Positions 23,623 through 34,367 of a DNA stretch of 64,000 bases are shown in pieces. The notes beneath the pieces are model-generated. The model was not told where the DNA came from, ran no database searches, and saw only the letters and a program-made list of their open reading frames with translations. The position numbers were made by a program, and so were the translations under genes. The stretch is taken from NCBI GenBank assembly GCA_000697475.1, contig JNEU01000740.1, positions 1 through 64,000 on the forward strand. The letters are read 5' to 3'. This DNA is from Lichtheimia corymbifera B2541. Its lineage: Eukaryota > Mucoromycota > Mucoromycetes > Mucorales > Lichtheimiaceae. Position 1 is the stretch's first letter; each line of letters opens with the position of its first letter.

Positions 23623-25408
23623 ATGTGTCAGTTTTGTGGTGTCGACCCGGCTTTTGCAGCCTATTTCGATGATCCTAACAACAACCAAGAGCAACAGCAA
23701 CAACAACAGGAAGCTACTGCACCTTCAGCACCTGTAGCTGGAGACGGCAATAATCCAGCTCCCAACTTTTTCCGCCTCAAGCCGACCAACCCGCGTTACC
23801 AGCAAGCTGGAGGTCGCATTACTACCCAACAACTCACCACATTTGGTTCTTCATTATCCCCCAATGCTCAAGTCCTCATGGGTCATCACGGTCAACCTTA
23901 TACCGACGCATTGCAACGCTGGTCTAAATGTGCCGTGAAACACGCGTTGGCTGTTATCAAAGTCGCTTCTGCTGAGGACGTTCGCAAAACGGTATGATAT
24001 TGGGTGATAAGGATATGCAGTATTATTTCTCATATGTCATTAGATCATCATGTGCCAGAGCCATGCCTTGCCGTTTGTCGTCAAATGTGGTGGACACTCG
24101 CCAAGTGGTCAATCCAGCATTGAAAACGGCATCGTCATCGATCTTAGTCAGCTGAACCAAGTATTTGTCAAGCCCGATGAAAAGCAGATCGTTGCAGGTG
24201 GTGGTGCTTTGGCCTCGCACGTGATTAAAGCTGCTTCTGAGTATGGATTAGCATGTGGTATGGATCAATGGTCGGTGAAAGGGAGTAGCCAGTGATTACT
24301 AATACGCATAATAGTGACGGGATCAACGAGCCATGTTGGTATTGGTGGATTGATGCTCCATGGCGGCTATGGTTACTTGACAGGCGAACATGGGTAAGTA
24401 TATGCTATAATGCAATCATTGTTTGCAATGCTCAATAAGGAATTACTGCTATAGACTTGCCGTTGACAACATTCTCGCAGCTGAAGTTGTCACTTCCAAG
24501 GGCCAAATCGTATGGGCAAGCAAAGAGGAAAATGAAGATTTGTTTTGGTGCATTCGAGGTGCAGGTAACAAGTTTGGTGTCGTAACCAAGGTACGTAAAC
24601 ATGGATGTTGGCACGGATGACAACCGGGTTTTAATTTGATGGTTGGTTTTAGTTTATCATCCAAGCACATCCTGTTTCGAGTTCAGTATGGGGAGGCAGT
24701 TTGGTGTACACGGGTGATCAATTGGAGCAATTAGTCGAAGCAGCAAATACATGGTACGCCAAACATGATGTCAAGGCAGCAGCAGCCATTGCTATTGGTA
24801 AAGGTGCTGATGGTAAAGCTGGATTTACGGTGCTTCCTTTCTATGATGGATCCGAGCAAGATGCCTTGGCCAACTTTGAACCATTCCTCAAACTCCAAAC
24901 TGCCATGAAGGATGTATCCTCTATGCCCTATTGGAAAATCAATACCTTGTGCGATGAACCAAATCTCTATGCCGCTAATCCCATCCGCTTTGCATCGGCC
25001 AATATCAAACCACCGCTCAAAGTTGACCATCTACGTGGCGCATTAGAGAAGTTGGATGCATTATACACAAGTGAACCAGCAGCTAGCACAACAGGATGCT
25101 TGATTCTTATGGTACAGCCTGATGGTATCATGAAGCACAGCAGAACAGAGATGGCTTTCAGTTGGAGAGACGACCACTTTGATGTTGGCGTCGCAGCTCA
25201 ATTCACTGATCCTGCCTTGGAGGAGAAAATGGCAAAGTGGGCACAAGACTTTGGAGCTTATCTATCTACAGCTGGTGATAGCTATCGACTTTACAGCAAT
25301 CATTCCGATTTCTCTGGTCCTGCTGCCCGAGAGCTTGGCATCAATTTTCTCGAAGTCAGCAAGTTGAAGCAAAAGTGGGATCCTGATAATCTCTTCCCCA
25401 AACTCTAG
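23623..25408 (+). CDS. FAD-dependent oxidoreductase, berberine-bridge-enzyme-like
   Basis: A PCMH-type FAD-binding oxidoreductase with a C-terminal BBE segment. The start MCQFCGVDPAFAAYF is followed by a Gln-rich linker (EQQQQQQEA). After the intron at about 23993 come SHALPFVVKCGGHSPSG, whose GGHS histidine is the expected 8-alpha covalent FAD site, and GIVIDLSQLNQV. Spliced exons give GSTSHVGIGGLMLHGGYGYL and AVDNILAAEVVTSKGQ, then DLFWCIRGAGNKFGVVTKF. The BBE tail is LEVSKLKQKWDPDNLFPKL (family pattern L..VK..YDP.N.F). At the site where bi-covalent enzymes have GxCPxVG this protein has GSTSHVG, so the cysteinyl flavin bond is missing. It is about 500 residues with no signal peptide, unlike many secreted members. 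Candidate substrates are sugars or aromatic/alkaloid-like alcohols, not determinable here. Confidence 0.88.
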
Positions 25409-25647
25409 ATAGTTGTTGATTGTGTAATTATAAAGCCCATGATTTATTATAGACACGCTTTTATTATGTAAATGCAAGAAGTGCAGGATAATAAGCAGCA
25501 ATGATTCTTACGAAGGGTCGTCGATGGATGCGTGACAATGACACACGTGATGAACAATGGGCAATGACTGGCTTGGAATATATAATGTTGCGCATAGATG
25601 ATTTTGACAATGCCGCTTCTTTTCCCCAAACTCCTCTATAAGAAAAA

Positions 25648-25702
25648 AGTGCCTGTATCCCTAAACTTTACAATGAAACGTGGGGTCTTCAATCGAACAA
25701 AG
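25648..25702 (+). repeat. Solo fragment of the foldback-arm module
   Basis: About 55 bp (GTGCCTGTATCCCTAAAC through ...CTTCAATCGAACAAAG) match the arm module at 206-260, the inverted arm at 470-530 and the unit at 58225-58280. Its flanks are unrelated to those loci. Confidence 0.75.
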
Positions 25703-26874
25703 GTATATCCTGTTTGACACAGCCTTTCAGCTTCATAACATGATCTCTTAGCTGCAGTGGAGTGGTCTACAAATGGAGCAGGGCAGTACAATATTATCCG
25801 CTTCACAGAAGCCTTGTTGAAATCACACCCGACAGTGGTACCCACACAGCATGAGTTAGTGGAATCACTAAATTGAGCCTTCAACGCTGGTACAAAATCC
25901 ACTGTTCAAAAACTGAAACGACGCGCAAAAGCAGCAACATACTGATGTCACCTACAAAAAAATCATCTTCCAAGTGGCAGGTGGATCTATCAGCTGTGAT
26001 TATCCATCACTTCGACTCGGTACTCCAAGGATGCTTGACCACTTTATCAGTTCAATCCATCATGACAACAATCCCACGCCCACTCACATAAAAACAAGGG
26101 TGTTGTCACCAACACTATCATACGCCCTTTGTTTTTACTTGTATTCATATCATCATCAGTGGCCTTTGGTAAGTCCCAAGCTAGTCCTTATGTGATTCCT
26201 AACATGAGGTACTCACGCATTCATCTATGCAGTTCACTTCACTGCTTTACCACTTGGTGTGCTCATTGCTGCCTTATGACTTTTGAGTTTGCTCCTTGAT
26301 GGATCCTTCTTTGTTGTATGATCATCATCTTCGTTTTCACAAACCTTCGATGGGCTTCTCCGCAGGAAAACACTGCATATGCCTCAGGAATTCCAGTTCG
26401 CGTTACCTCAATGGACTTTGAAGAATATGTGGACTTCAACTCCATGACTCAACGAAAGAAGAATTTTTCCACATGCCATCTCTCAACGAAGTAGGTGGCC
26501 ATAACTTGTACATATGTTGGAAACAGGCAATCCCAGTCTGGGAAATGTGGGACTCCTTTGTTGGTGGCATAATTACACATGCATTGTGCGGCGTGGAAAT
26601 TCTGGCACGATGCCTTGCTGAAATGAGCACTTGGGTCACGTGATTGCGTCTGGCAAATTACGCACGAACTACCGCACCTTGATACTGAAGAGGTGAGGAG
26701 CCTCAAGGTATACTCATTCCAGCTCGCAGGTAAACATATTAAATACTTGCCTTAAGATATCGTGTGTCTCATTCAATATCATAGGCAGTAGTTTGTATGT
26801 CTATAGTATGGATATCGCTTACGGCGTGTTTCGCTTTGCAATGGTCGATTGCTGCACTTTACGTCGGTTTTTAA

Positions 26875-27147
26875 CCGACTCCTAAACCGTATTGGTTTCG
26901 GAATCTAACCTCGGAATGGTTTACAGTTTATATACCTGTAACTACTTATGACGTTGAGCAGTGCCAAGAGGTCTATTGTGTATTAAAAGGATCGTTCGCT
27001 GCCGTCGAGAATGAAACCAACAAGTTGGTCAAACTTTGCAATTCCAAACGAGCGTACAGAATGCATGAATACGATCCTCAAGAAGCGTATAAACGACTAA
27101 AGATCATCCCATCACCTAGCAAAAGCGCCAATGAGCCCATCTCGTAA
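26875..27147 (+). pseudogene. ATG-less 90-codon open frame, unknown
   Basis: The frame is open from just after a stop at 26872-26874 to TAA at 27145-27147, encoding a sequence of ordinary composition: PKPYWFRNLTSEWFTVYIPV, DVEQCQEVYCVLKGSFAAVE, NKLVKLCNSKRAYRMHEYDP, then EAYKRLKIIPSPSKS. There is no ATG until its last third. It reads like a terminal exon of a spliced or decayed gene. No family is recognised. Confidence 0.3.
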
Positions 27148-27353
27148 TAGACATTCCCTCATTCAGATTCATAGAAGTCATCACTTTATACCATCAGTAT
27201 CATATATCATATTTAATAGACATGTATGCTTTATATATTATGATAGGAAATGCTATTTAGATGGCAAATGCAAAAAATGTGGATATGCAAATGAGCGCCT
27301 ACTGCTGCATAATAGACCCCTTGATCACCGCCACGACAACTCCTGAGGCTGCT

Positions 27354-28722
27354 TCATATGAACGTATCAGGCGTATTGAATGCTGCAATGGCACTGTTTG
27401 GCGTGTGTGGGCTTTGGAAACTGCATACGCTTGCAGCTTCATCATCCGTAAAAGGTGTTGCTGGTCCTGGACTTGATGGTGTACTAAGAGCATGATAGGC
27501 CGGCATGGCTGACACCACGTGATGCGATTCTTGTGCGAAGAAAGGAGGAGTAGCTGGCATATGTTGCTGCTGTGGAGATGAATCGATACACATGGTCAAG
27601 CTGCCAGTGGTGGAGATAGGTGCGTTATTCTCTTGCAAGCTGGAAGGTGGTGGTGGGTATACGCTTTCAGGTGGAGTAGTAATATAAATGGGAGGCGGTA
27701 ATTGCTGTTGTTGTTGGACATCATCCATGTAGTTGTTTGATTCTTGTTGTGGTTGCTGTTGTTGGCTGCTGTTGTTGGCTGAAATGAATTGAATGAGTTT
27801 CATGCAACATGTTATGATGGCCTTTTTTGCTTACCCCCTTGTGACATGAGAAAATGCATCATATCTTTCATCAGCCTTTGATGCACGTCTTGCCTCCTTC
27901 GTGTTTCGGCTAGTTCTTGCATGACTTGGTTGCAATTGGCTTGAAGCTGTACAATTTGCTGGCTGATATTCGAATGGTTCACTTGTAACATAGCCATCCT
28001 TGCATTTTGTGCTGGATTATTGTTGTTACCGCCATTGATTAATGATGTGCCACGTTTGTTGCCATGGTGATGACTTTGATTCTCGGCATTCTTTGATCCA
28101 TTATGATCCAATGTCTTCCTTCGTATACTATCCACAAGTTCAGGTCGACCACGAATAAAGCTGCTATGACTAAACTCCCATACTTGGCGTTCATCAACAA
28201 GAGAGCGATGTCCGCGTGGAGACTTGTTGACCTTGCAAAATCCATACCTATGATGTAATAAATCCTTATTAGATAAACCTACCATACACAGCACTATCAT
28301 ATATTAATACTTGCATGTTGAGCTGACGTATGAAACTAGAAAAGTTGCTGTGCTTAAAGTGTTTAGGTAACACCTCCCGTGAGAACTCCATGACATTGCG
28401 AACAAGAAATGACTGCCCACTGCAATCCCATTCTATCAAGTGCTGGTATCGAGGGTCGTTGACAAGGCTACAAATATCAATGGTTAGTGTATATACCCTT
28501 GTCTTGCCACCAACATTACCTGTAAAGCTTATGAACAAACGTATTGTCGACTCTTGACGTTCTGCTACCATTTGCACGACGAGATGATTGGCGCCCATCC
28601 TTTGCAGTACTTGGGGGTTGAAGGAAATCTTGAGATCGAGGATGCTGTTGACGTGTGTCGGTCAAATAATCATTGCATGAATCGAAAGCGTTGCTAGGAG
28701 AGGATATCATCGAGTTTGACAT
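27354..28722 (-). CDS. Heat-shock-factor-type transcription factor
   Basis: A nuclear DNA-binding regulator with an N-terminal HSF domain. Exon 1 encodes MSNSMISSPSNAFDS and ends FVHKLY. Spliced exons give SLVNDPRYQHLIEWDCSGQS and FLVRNVMEFSREVLPKHFKH, then SNFSSFIRQLNMYGFCKVNK, which is the recognition helix signature of the family. A coiled-coil region follows (QQIVQLQANCNQVMQELAET), the position of the HR-A/B trimerisation repeat, then a Gln-, Pro- and Ser-rich tail ending AAFNTPDTFI. Four exons, about 400 residues. HSF-domain proteins of fungi include Hsf1, Skn7, Sfl1 and Mga2-unrelated relatives; there is no receiver domain, so this is not Skn7. Hsf1 versus Sfl1-like cannot be settled. 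It is divergent from the bZIP gene at 30557. Confidence 0.9.
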
Positions 28723-30332
28723 TTACGTGTGCGTCTGAATGTAGTATGATAACAACAACTAAGAGTGAGTAAATGTTACAGAGAACGAGAAAGAGAGTGA
28801 GTGTGATGCAACGCCCTTCTATTTTGTAATGATGAAAGAGATGAGGGGACCCTACAGTTTTATTTGTATGCTACTCAAATGTGTTAGTGAAAAAAACACA
28901 GGGAGGAAAGGGGTTGCTCTCACCTCCCACCAGTAATAGCCATCAGCATAAAGCGGGCTAATGCAAGCAATTTGTGTTTATGTGCTCCCCCATTTGGGTC
29001 ATTTGATATCAACCTTTGATGGGTGCTTCTTATTTTTTGATCGGCAAAAGGTCACAGTGCTCTTACTATGATTGCATAGCTTGCATTGATTAGCATACAT
29101 GTTGGAGTGTGGGACGGAACCAGGCATAATAACGCAAGCCATCATTACTACCACACAGCACTTGCATATGCAATTATGAGCCCAGATTGACGCCGATCAG
29201 AATAGTATATTAGGGCGTTTAGATGTGCATTTCTCTACAAGGTACAATGCTAGGACAAGGGAATACGATTAATCTGTAGATATGGATTACGATGATTGTT
29301 GCTTGGACCATTTGCAAACTGCGCCACTATTATGGTTCCATGCAAAATGATCCCGTGCTCGCGTGCGTATGGTGTGGGGTTTGGGACAAAAGGAATTTTG
29401 TTATCTTTGTGTCACATGTGCATGTCTTACTCTTATTGCGCGCCAAGCTTCTTTTTTTCCCGGTGGCAGATGATGAGAGCAAAATTGGCACGTCCCAAGT
29501 TTCCACCGCATTTGAACAAATTGACCCGCTCGATCAACTTTTCCTTTTTGGTGCCTACGGCGAAAAATTTTTTATTCCACACACATACTGCCTTAAGCAT
29601 GCACATGATCTAATGCCAAGATTCAAGCATCGTAACAACATATAGTAAGAGGGCTTTTGCATGCACATAGCTTAGCAACGGGAAGAGCAGGTAATGATCC
29701 GGATCAAACACAATGGCTAAGGTTCCTAGTTTTAATTCCTCGGAAGCGTGTGGGGCTTGCTTACCAATTTTAGCCAAAGTGGTCAGTGTCACCGTTGCCC
29801 ATTGGTGGGACAAAAGTTCGCTGTATATCAGATACAATATCATTTTGCCGCTTATCGGATAGCACATGCCTCACAAAACACAGCCCATTCAATCTGTGGT
29901 GTGTCTAAAAAAGTCCCGCTCAGGCACTGTTTTTACCCCAGTGATGATCCTGGCTGATTTGACACATACAGCAATACTCACAACAAGGAAACGTAGTGTA
30001 ACGAGCAAAAATAGGCTTGGCACCAATGACGAAAGGGGAGGATGTGGTTGTGCAGGGCAAGGAGCCGATGGCAGCAAGTGAAAAAAAGGTCCAGCCTTCA
30101 AGGGTTACACAAAAGATGTGAGTCATCGCCTTGCATCTTCGTGACTGGTCACAGGTGAAAGTTGAATAAACCCCCACACGATCCGGCAGCTGCGCGCTTC
30201 TTTCTCTTTCTTTATCTTTTGGTGAAAACTTTTTCTCTACACACACCTTTTTTTTAATTATTATTATCTTTGAACCCTTTGAAACCTCTTGCGAACCCAT
30301 TTGAACCCTTTGTTGTGATATTGTATCCCACT
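28723..30332. promoter_or_regulatory. Long divergent intergenic region between HSF and bZIP genes
   Basis: About 1.6 kb without a supported gene. AGGGG (stress-response-element-like) sequences occur at 28844-28848, 28909-28913 and 30034-30038. A pyrimidine-rich stretch at about 30200-30260 may mark the bZIP transcription start region. Small ORFs at 29292-29645 and 29610-29867 show no domain. Confidence 0.4.
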
Positions 30333-30353
30333 ATGGTTTCCTTCACCGCTTAA
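30333..30353 (+). promoter_or_regulatory. uORF1 in bZIP leader (6 codons)
   Basis: ATG-GTT-TCC-TTC-ACC-GCT-TAA, with A at -3 and G at +4, so a good initiation context. It ends 97 nt before uORF2 and 203 nt before the main start. Confidence 0.6.
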
Positions 30354-30450
30354 GCATCCCCGTACACATTCGTACGATTCAACAACAGTTTTTCACCAAT
30401 CAACCAGCGTTTATTTTTTCCCCAAACACACATTCGTGTAGTTGCCCAAC

Positions 30451-30540
30451 ATGGCCTACCTTCAAAGTTTACAAGCATGTCGACTCAAGCTCCTAAAAAA
30501 GACTCCCCAGTCTCGAAAACCTGAACAATTACCTTGTTGA
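30451..30540 (+). promoter_or_regulatory. uORF2 in bZIP leader (29 codons)
   Basis: It starts in a strong context (AACATGG) and encodes a short basic peptide (MAYLQSLQACRLKLLKK...). It stops at 30540, only 16 nt before the main start, so a ribosome that translates it is unlikely to reinitiate at the main ATG. A third ATG (30477-30524, 15 codons, other frame) lies inside it. Confidence 0.6.
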
Positions 30541-30556
30541 ACAAGCATATCAAGAT

Positions 30557-31441
30557 ATGACCACCGTTAGCAAAAAAGTATCAAGCCCTGCCCCAAAGAT
30601 TGAACCAATGGACGACCAACTATTCCAGCAGTTTTTCCAACTCGACAGCCACGGTGCTGGAGCACCATGGCTTTCGCCTGATTTTATGATGGGTGGTAAC
30701 GCCACCTCTTCCTCCAACACAGCCGCCAGTGTCCACTCTACTCCAGAGATTGCCACTCCTCAAGATTTGTTTTTGACCTCGCCTACTGCTGAACCTGCAT
30801 GCAACACGTTTGAAAAGCATGTTCCTGGATTTGGTGACCTTGATGTATCCGCCATCCTCAACTCCACTTCTCCTCTTCTCGACTTTGCTCCTATCCATCA
30901 TCAAGAACCATCCACCCCAAGTTCACCTGCACAAGATCAAGTGTCTGCCACTCCTGTCATGGAACAACTTTCTCCTCAAATCACTGGTTTATTGAGTGAG
31001 CTTGATGTGACTACATTGGCAGCATTGGCCGCTCATGGACAAGATCAGGCGCAGCAACAACAGCAAGTACCGCAGCAAAAGGAATCTTCTCAATCCCCTG
31101 TGATTGTGCAACCCCTTCCAACAACGACTCAATCCAAGAAGCGTAGTCGACCACAAGAGTCAAGTGCACCCATGGATGAAGCTGCCATCAAGCGTCAAAA
31201 GAACACAGATGCCGCTCGTCGTTCTCGGTTACGAAAGGTGCTCAAGATGGAATCTCTCGAGAAGCGTGTGGCTGAACTTGAAAAAGCCAACACCACTTTG
31301 CTGTTACGTGCTGCTGTTCTCGAGTCGGAAAAGTCTGCATTGCTTACCAAGGAAGCATCATATGAGCAACGTATCAAGACTCTGGAATCCCAGTTGGCTG
31401 AGGCCCATCAATCTTTGGCTGGCATTGCTTCGAGACCTTAG
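30557..31441 (+). CDS. Gcn4/CpcA-like bZIP transcription factor
   Basis: A single exon of 294 residues. The C-terminal bZIP has the basic region KRQKNTDAARRSRLRK, which corresponds closely to the Gcn4/CPC1 type (N-T-x-A-A-R-R-S-R-x-R-K), followed by a leucine zipper (MESLEKRVAELEKANTTLL...). The N-terminal part has acidic/hydrophobic activation-like segments (DQLFQQFFQL, GFGDLDVSAILNS) and a Gln-rich stretch. Gcn4/CpcA proteins activate amino-acid biosynthesis genes during starvation and bind TGASTCA. The leader carries uORFs (30333, 30451, 30477), matching the translational control of that family. The 3' end is followed by CT-rich sequence. Function as the general-control regulator is inferred from domain plus leader. 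Confidence 0.88.
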   Translation: MTTVSKKVSSPAPKIEPMDDQLFQQFFQLDSHGAGAPWLSPDFMMGGNATSSSNTAASVHSTPEIATPQDLFLTSPTAEPACNTFEKHVPGFGDLDVSAILNSTSPLLDFAPIHHQEPSTPSSPAQDQVSATPVMEQLSPQITGLLSELDVTTLAALAAHGQDQAQQQQQVPQQKESSQSPVIVQPLPTTTQSKKRSRPQESSAPMDEAAIKRQKNTDAARRSRLRKVLKMESLEKRVAELEKANTTLLLRAAVLESEKSALLTKEASYEQRIKTLESQLAEAHQSLAGIASRP

Positions 31442-31739
31442 TCTCTCTCTCTCTTTATCTCTCTTTGTCTTTTGCATTTTTCTTTTTCTTTATCTTTTCT
31501 TTGTAGATTTGCTTTCTTTTCCCTTTCTTAATTACGTCATTATATAAATATATCATCAGTATTGGTCGTGTACTTTTTTGTGTGTATGTGTATGTCATGA
31601 TGCAAGTGCATGGGGATGGTCATATGGCGATAAATGGTCAGTGCATGATTACTCTTTTTGGAGGGGTTATACAACAACTCGGAAGGTTCACATTCACAGC
31701 CGCCTTCTCTTTTCACTTTACACAACCACCGAACTGCCA
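31442..31739. other. bZIP 3' region and TOM70 promoter
   Basis: A CT microsatellite at 31442-31470 directly follows the bZIP stop codon. The rest is AT-rich. The pyrimidine-rich segment before 31740 fits the TOM70 leader. Confidence 0.5.
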
Positions 31740-34085
31740 ATGTCGTCAATGGAATCAGAATCAACTCGTACAACCCCTTCCCATTCAACTACTGAACGTG
31801 TGAAACGTTTCTTTGATCAGCGAGATTGGAAGTTTTATTGTGCTCTTGCAGCTGGTGTCGGCTTGGTGGGTGCTGCAGGCGCGTACTACTATTACTCGAC
31901 AATATCTTCCGGTCGACGTCGACCACGCTCACCTACTAGTAGCAACGGATCCAATCGAAAATTCAAAGCTCCTGCTGGTATGTATCATATAGCAACGTTG
32001 TATGTCATTTCTCTCAACGTATGAAATAGCTGACAAGACGACAACACCATTACCTGCTGGATATGAGGATATGTCATCGAGCGCTATAGCCAATCTGAGT
32101 GAACAGGTAACACAAAGCGCTTGGAATGCGGATAATGAATGTTAACAAGTTGCATAACAATGTCATGTAGCAACGTGCTGAAGCAGCCAATGCACTAAAG
32201 CTAAAGGGCAACACTGAATTCACAAGCAAACGCTGGGATCGTGCAGCGGCATTATACACCAAGGCACTCGAATTCAAAGAGGATCCAGTATATTACTCAA
32301 ATCGTGCTGCTTGCTTTGCCAACTTGGGCGAGACCGACCGCGTACTAGAAGATTGCAACAAAGCGCTCACCTTGAATCCATTATACATCAAAGCAGTGTA
32401 TCGACGTGCACATGCATTGGAATTGAAGGAAGAATTGGAGGCGGCCTTGTATGGTAGGTTCAGTGGATAAGGATTGAATCAATGCATTTGGGCTTATATG
32501 GAGAGCACTAGATTTCACGTGTGTTTGTATATTGGATGGGTTCAGAAATGAAGCTGCTGCCAGAGCCATGGAAAGCCTACTTAAAAGGGTGTCTGCTGCT
32601 AAAGCTGCCGAATTGATCAAGGTAAATCCGAGCATCATGACGCCAACATGCGTGGTGACTCATTGATCTTTTAGACAAAGAATCCAAAATTACCATCTTC
32701 AGCTTTTGTGGGTGCTTACTTTGATTCATTTCGTCCTGGTATGTATGGCTTCCTATTGGGCAAGTTAAGGATATTCGATTTACGGATGGTGGATTAGATA
32801 CGTCTCGTGCTATGGCAGCGGTATCACCTAACGAGGAAACGGCGGATGGATATTATTCAAAGACATGCGATGCCATGAAACACAAGCGCTACGATGAAGC
32901 ACTCAAGGCATGTGAGCGAGCCATTGACGCTGGGTGCTCCGAGGTCTATCTTGCACATGCGCTCAACATCAAGGGAACGTTTTTATTCTTAAAAGGCGAC
33001 ACGGAAGGTGCTCTTACGTGTTTCAACCGATCCATTGACATTGATCCCAAGTATGTCCAAAGCTATATCAAACGATCGAGCGTGTATATGGAGCAAGGTA
33101 AAGAGGGATATGTGCTTTTGAAAGAAATGGTATCAGATGGCTGATGTACTACTATTTCCAGGCAACGTACCTGAGGCATTCAACCAATTTGACGAGGCGT
33201 TATCCATAAGTGCTTCCAACCCGGATATTTTCTATCATCGGTAAGCTATTTCTATTTTGTTATGTGTTTTCAATATGAATAGCATTACTGAAAAGCGGGC
33301 ATATAGTGGTCAGAGTAAGTGATGCGTTGGTGTACAACAAGTGGATGTTGGCTGACATGGATTCTTCTCAAGTCAATTTTATTTGTGGCAAATTTGAGGA
33401 TGCAGCCAAGGATTACAGTGAAAGCATCAAGCTTGATGATACGTTTGTGTATGCATATATCCAGCTGGGCGTAGCACAATACAAGAGCGGATCAACGGAT
33501 GCATCGACAGCGACATTTAACCGTGCACTGAGTCTCTTTCCACATTCATCGGATCTACACAATTATTATGGTGAATTGCTTGCGGATCAGCAAAAGCTAC
33601 CTGAAGCGTTGGAGATGTTTACAAAAGCTATCGAGCTCGATTCAAGCAGTCCGTTGCCCTACGTGAACAAAGCCATGCTTATGTATCAATCGGTGGGAGA
33701 TGTTAAGCAAGCAATTGACCTGTGCAAAAAGGCCTTGGATGGTATGTGGGATGATTACTTGTGTGGATCACCCAATTTACACACATCATGTTATAGTGGA
33801 TCCCGCGTGTGATGCAGCAGTAGCGTCGCTTGCACAAATGTTGCTTGAACAAGGAGAGCCAGAAGAAGCGTTACGTTATTATGAAACAGCGATTGATCTT
33901 GCACGCACAGAGGCTGAATTACAACATGCAATCTCTTATGTTGAGGCTACAAAGGCACAAGTCAGGTATGTCAAATCAAGGGAGAGGGGTTTATCGTGAA
34001 AAACTTACTCATTCTTATCACGTCTAGATTCACACAAGATTATCCACAAGCAGCATCACGTCTCGAGAAATTGCGGAAACATTGA
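31740..34085 (+). CDS. TOM70: Mitochondrial import receptor TOM70
   Basis: Receptor of the outer mitochondrial membrane translocase that docks Hsp70/Hsp90-bound precursors such as carriers. It starts MSSMESESTRTTPSHS. A single N-terminal anchor (FYCALAAGVGLVGAAGAYYYY) is followed by a basic linker (GRRRPRS). The first TPR cluster starts ANALKLKGNTEFTSKRWDRA and includes YYSNRAACFANLG and YIKAVYRRAHALE; this clamp binds the EEVD tail of chaperones. Then come KNPKLPSSAFVGAYFDSFRP, a Tom70 linker signature, and a second TPR array (YVQSYIKRSSVYMEQGN, IFYHRGQVNFICGKFEDAAKDY, ELLADQQKLPEALEMFTKAI). It ends RLEKLRKH. Several short introns; about 600 residues. Confidence 0.94.
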
Positions 34086-34367
34086 CGTCTTTGATAGCAC
34101 ACATATACAAGTAGCAGTTAACAATATCGACTCCATACTCCATGAGGCGTTTATACATTAAATGTCATTACACTAAAAATAAAGCAACAGCTAAAGCAAA
34201 AGCAATTCTAACCTATCGACTACATATTTTCAAAATCTGTAATCCCACTTGCATCTTGGTCCTTCAACGATGACTATTGTTGCATGGATTTGCTGCTGGC
34301 GAAGGTTGTTTTGTTTCCTTGATGAGCAGTGGATTGAGGCATCGGGTTGGTATATAGACAAAGTAAC

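Larger units (their letters stand above)
25409..27353. other. Intergenic region with repeat fragment and coding debris
   Basis: About 1.9 kb between two 3' ends. It contains a solo repeat fragment (25648-25702), possible exon-like pieces around 26110-26490 (with a well-formed intron-like segment, GTAAGT...CTAAC...GCAG, at about 26171-26232) and an ATG-less open frame at 26875-27147. I could not assemble these into one protein. Confidence 0.4.

Noticed and set aside
26449..26706. DHHC palmitoyltransferase or zinc-finger gene in the Cys/His-rich region
   Set aside because: The Cys/His spacing does not match the DHHC cysteine-rich domain or another zinc finger I can name; listed only as an unresolved fragment.
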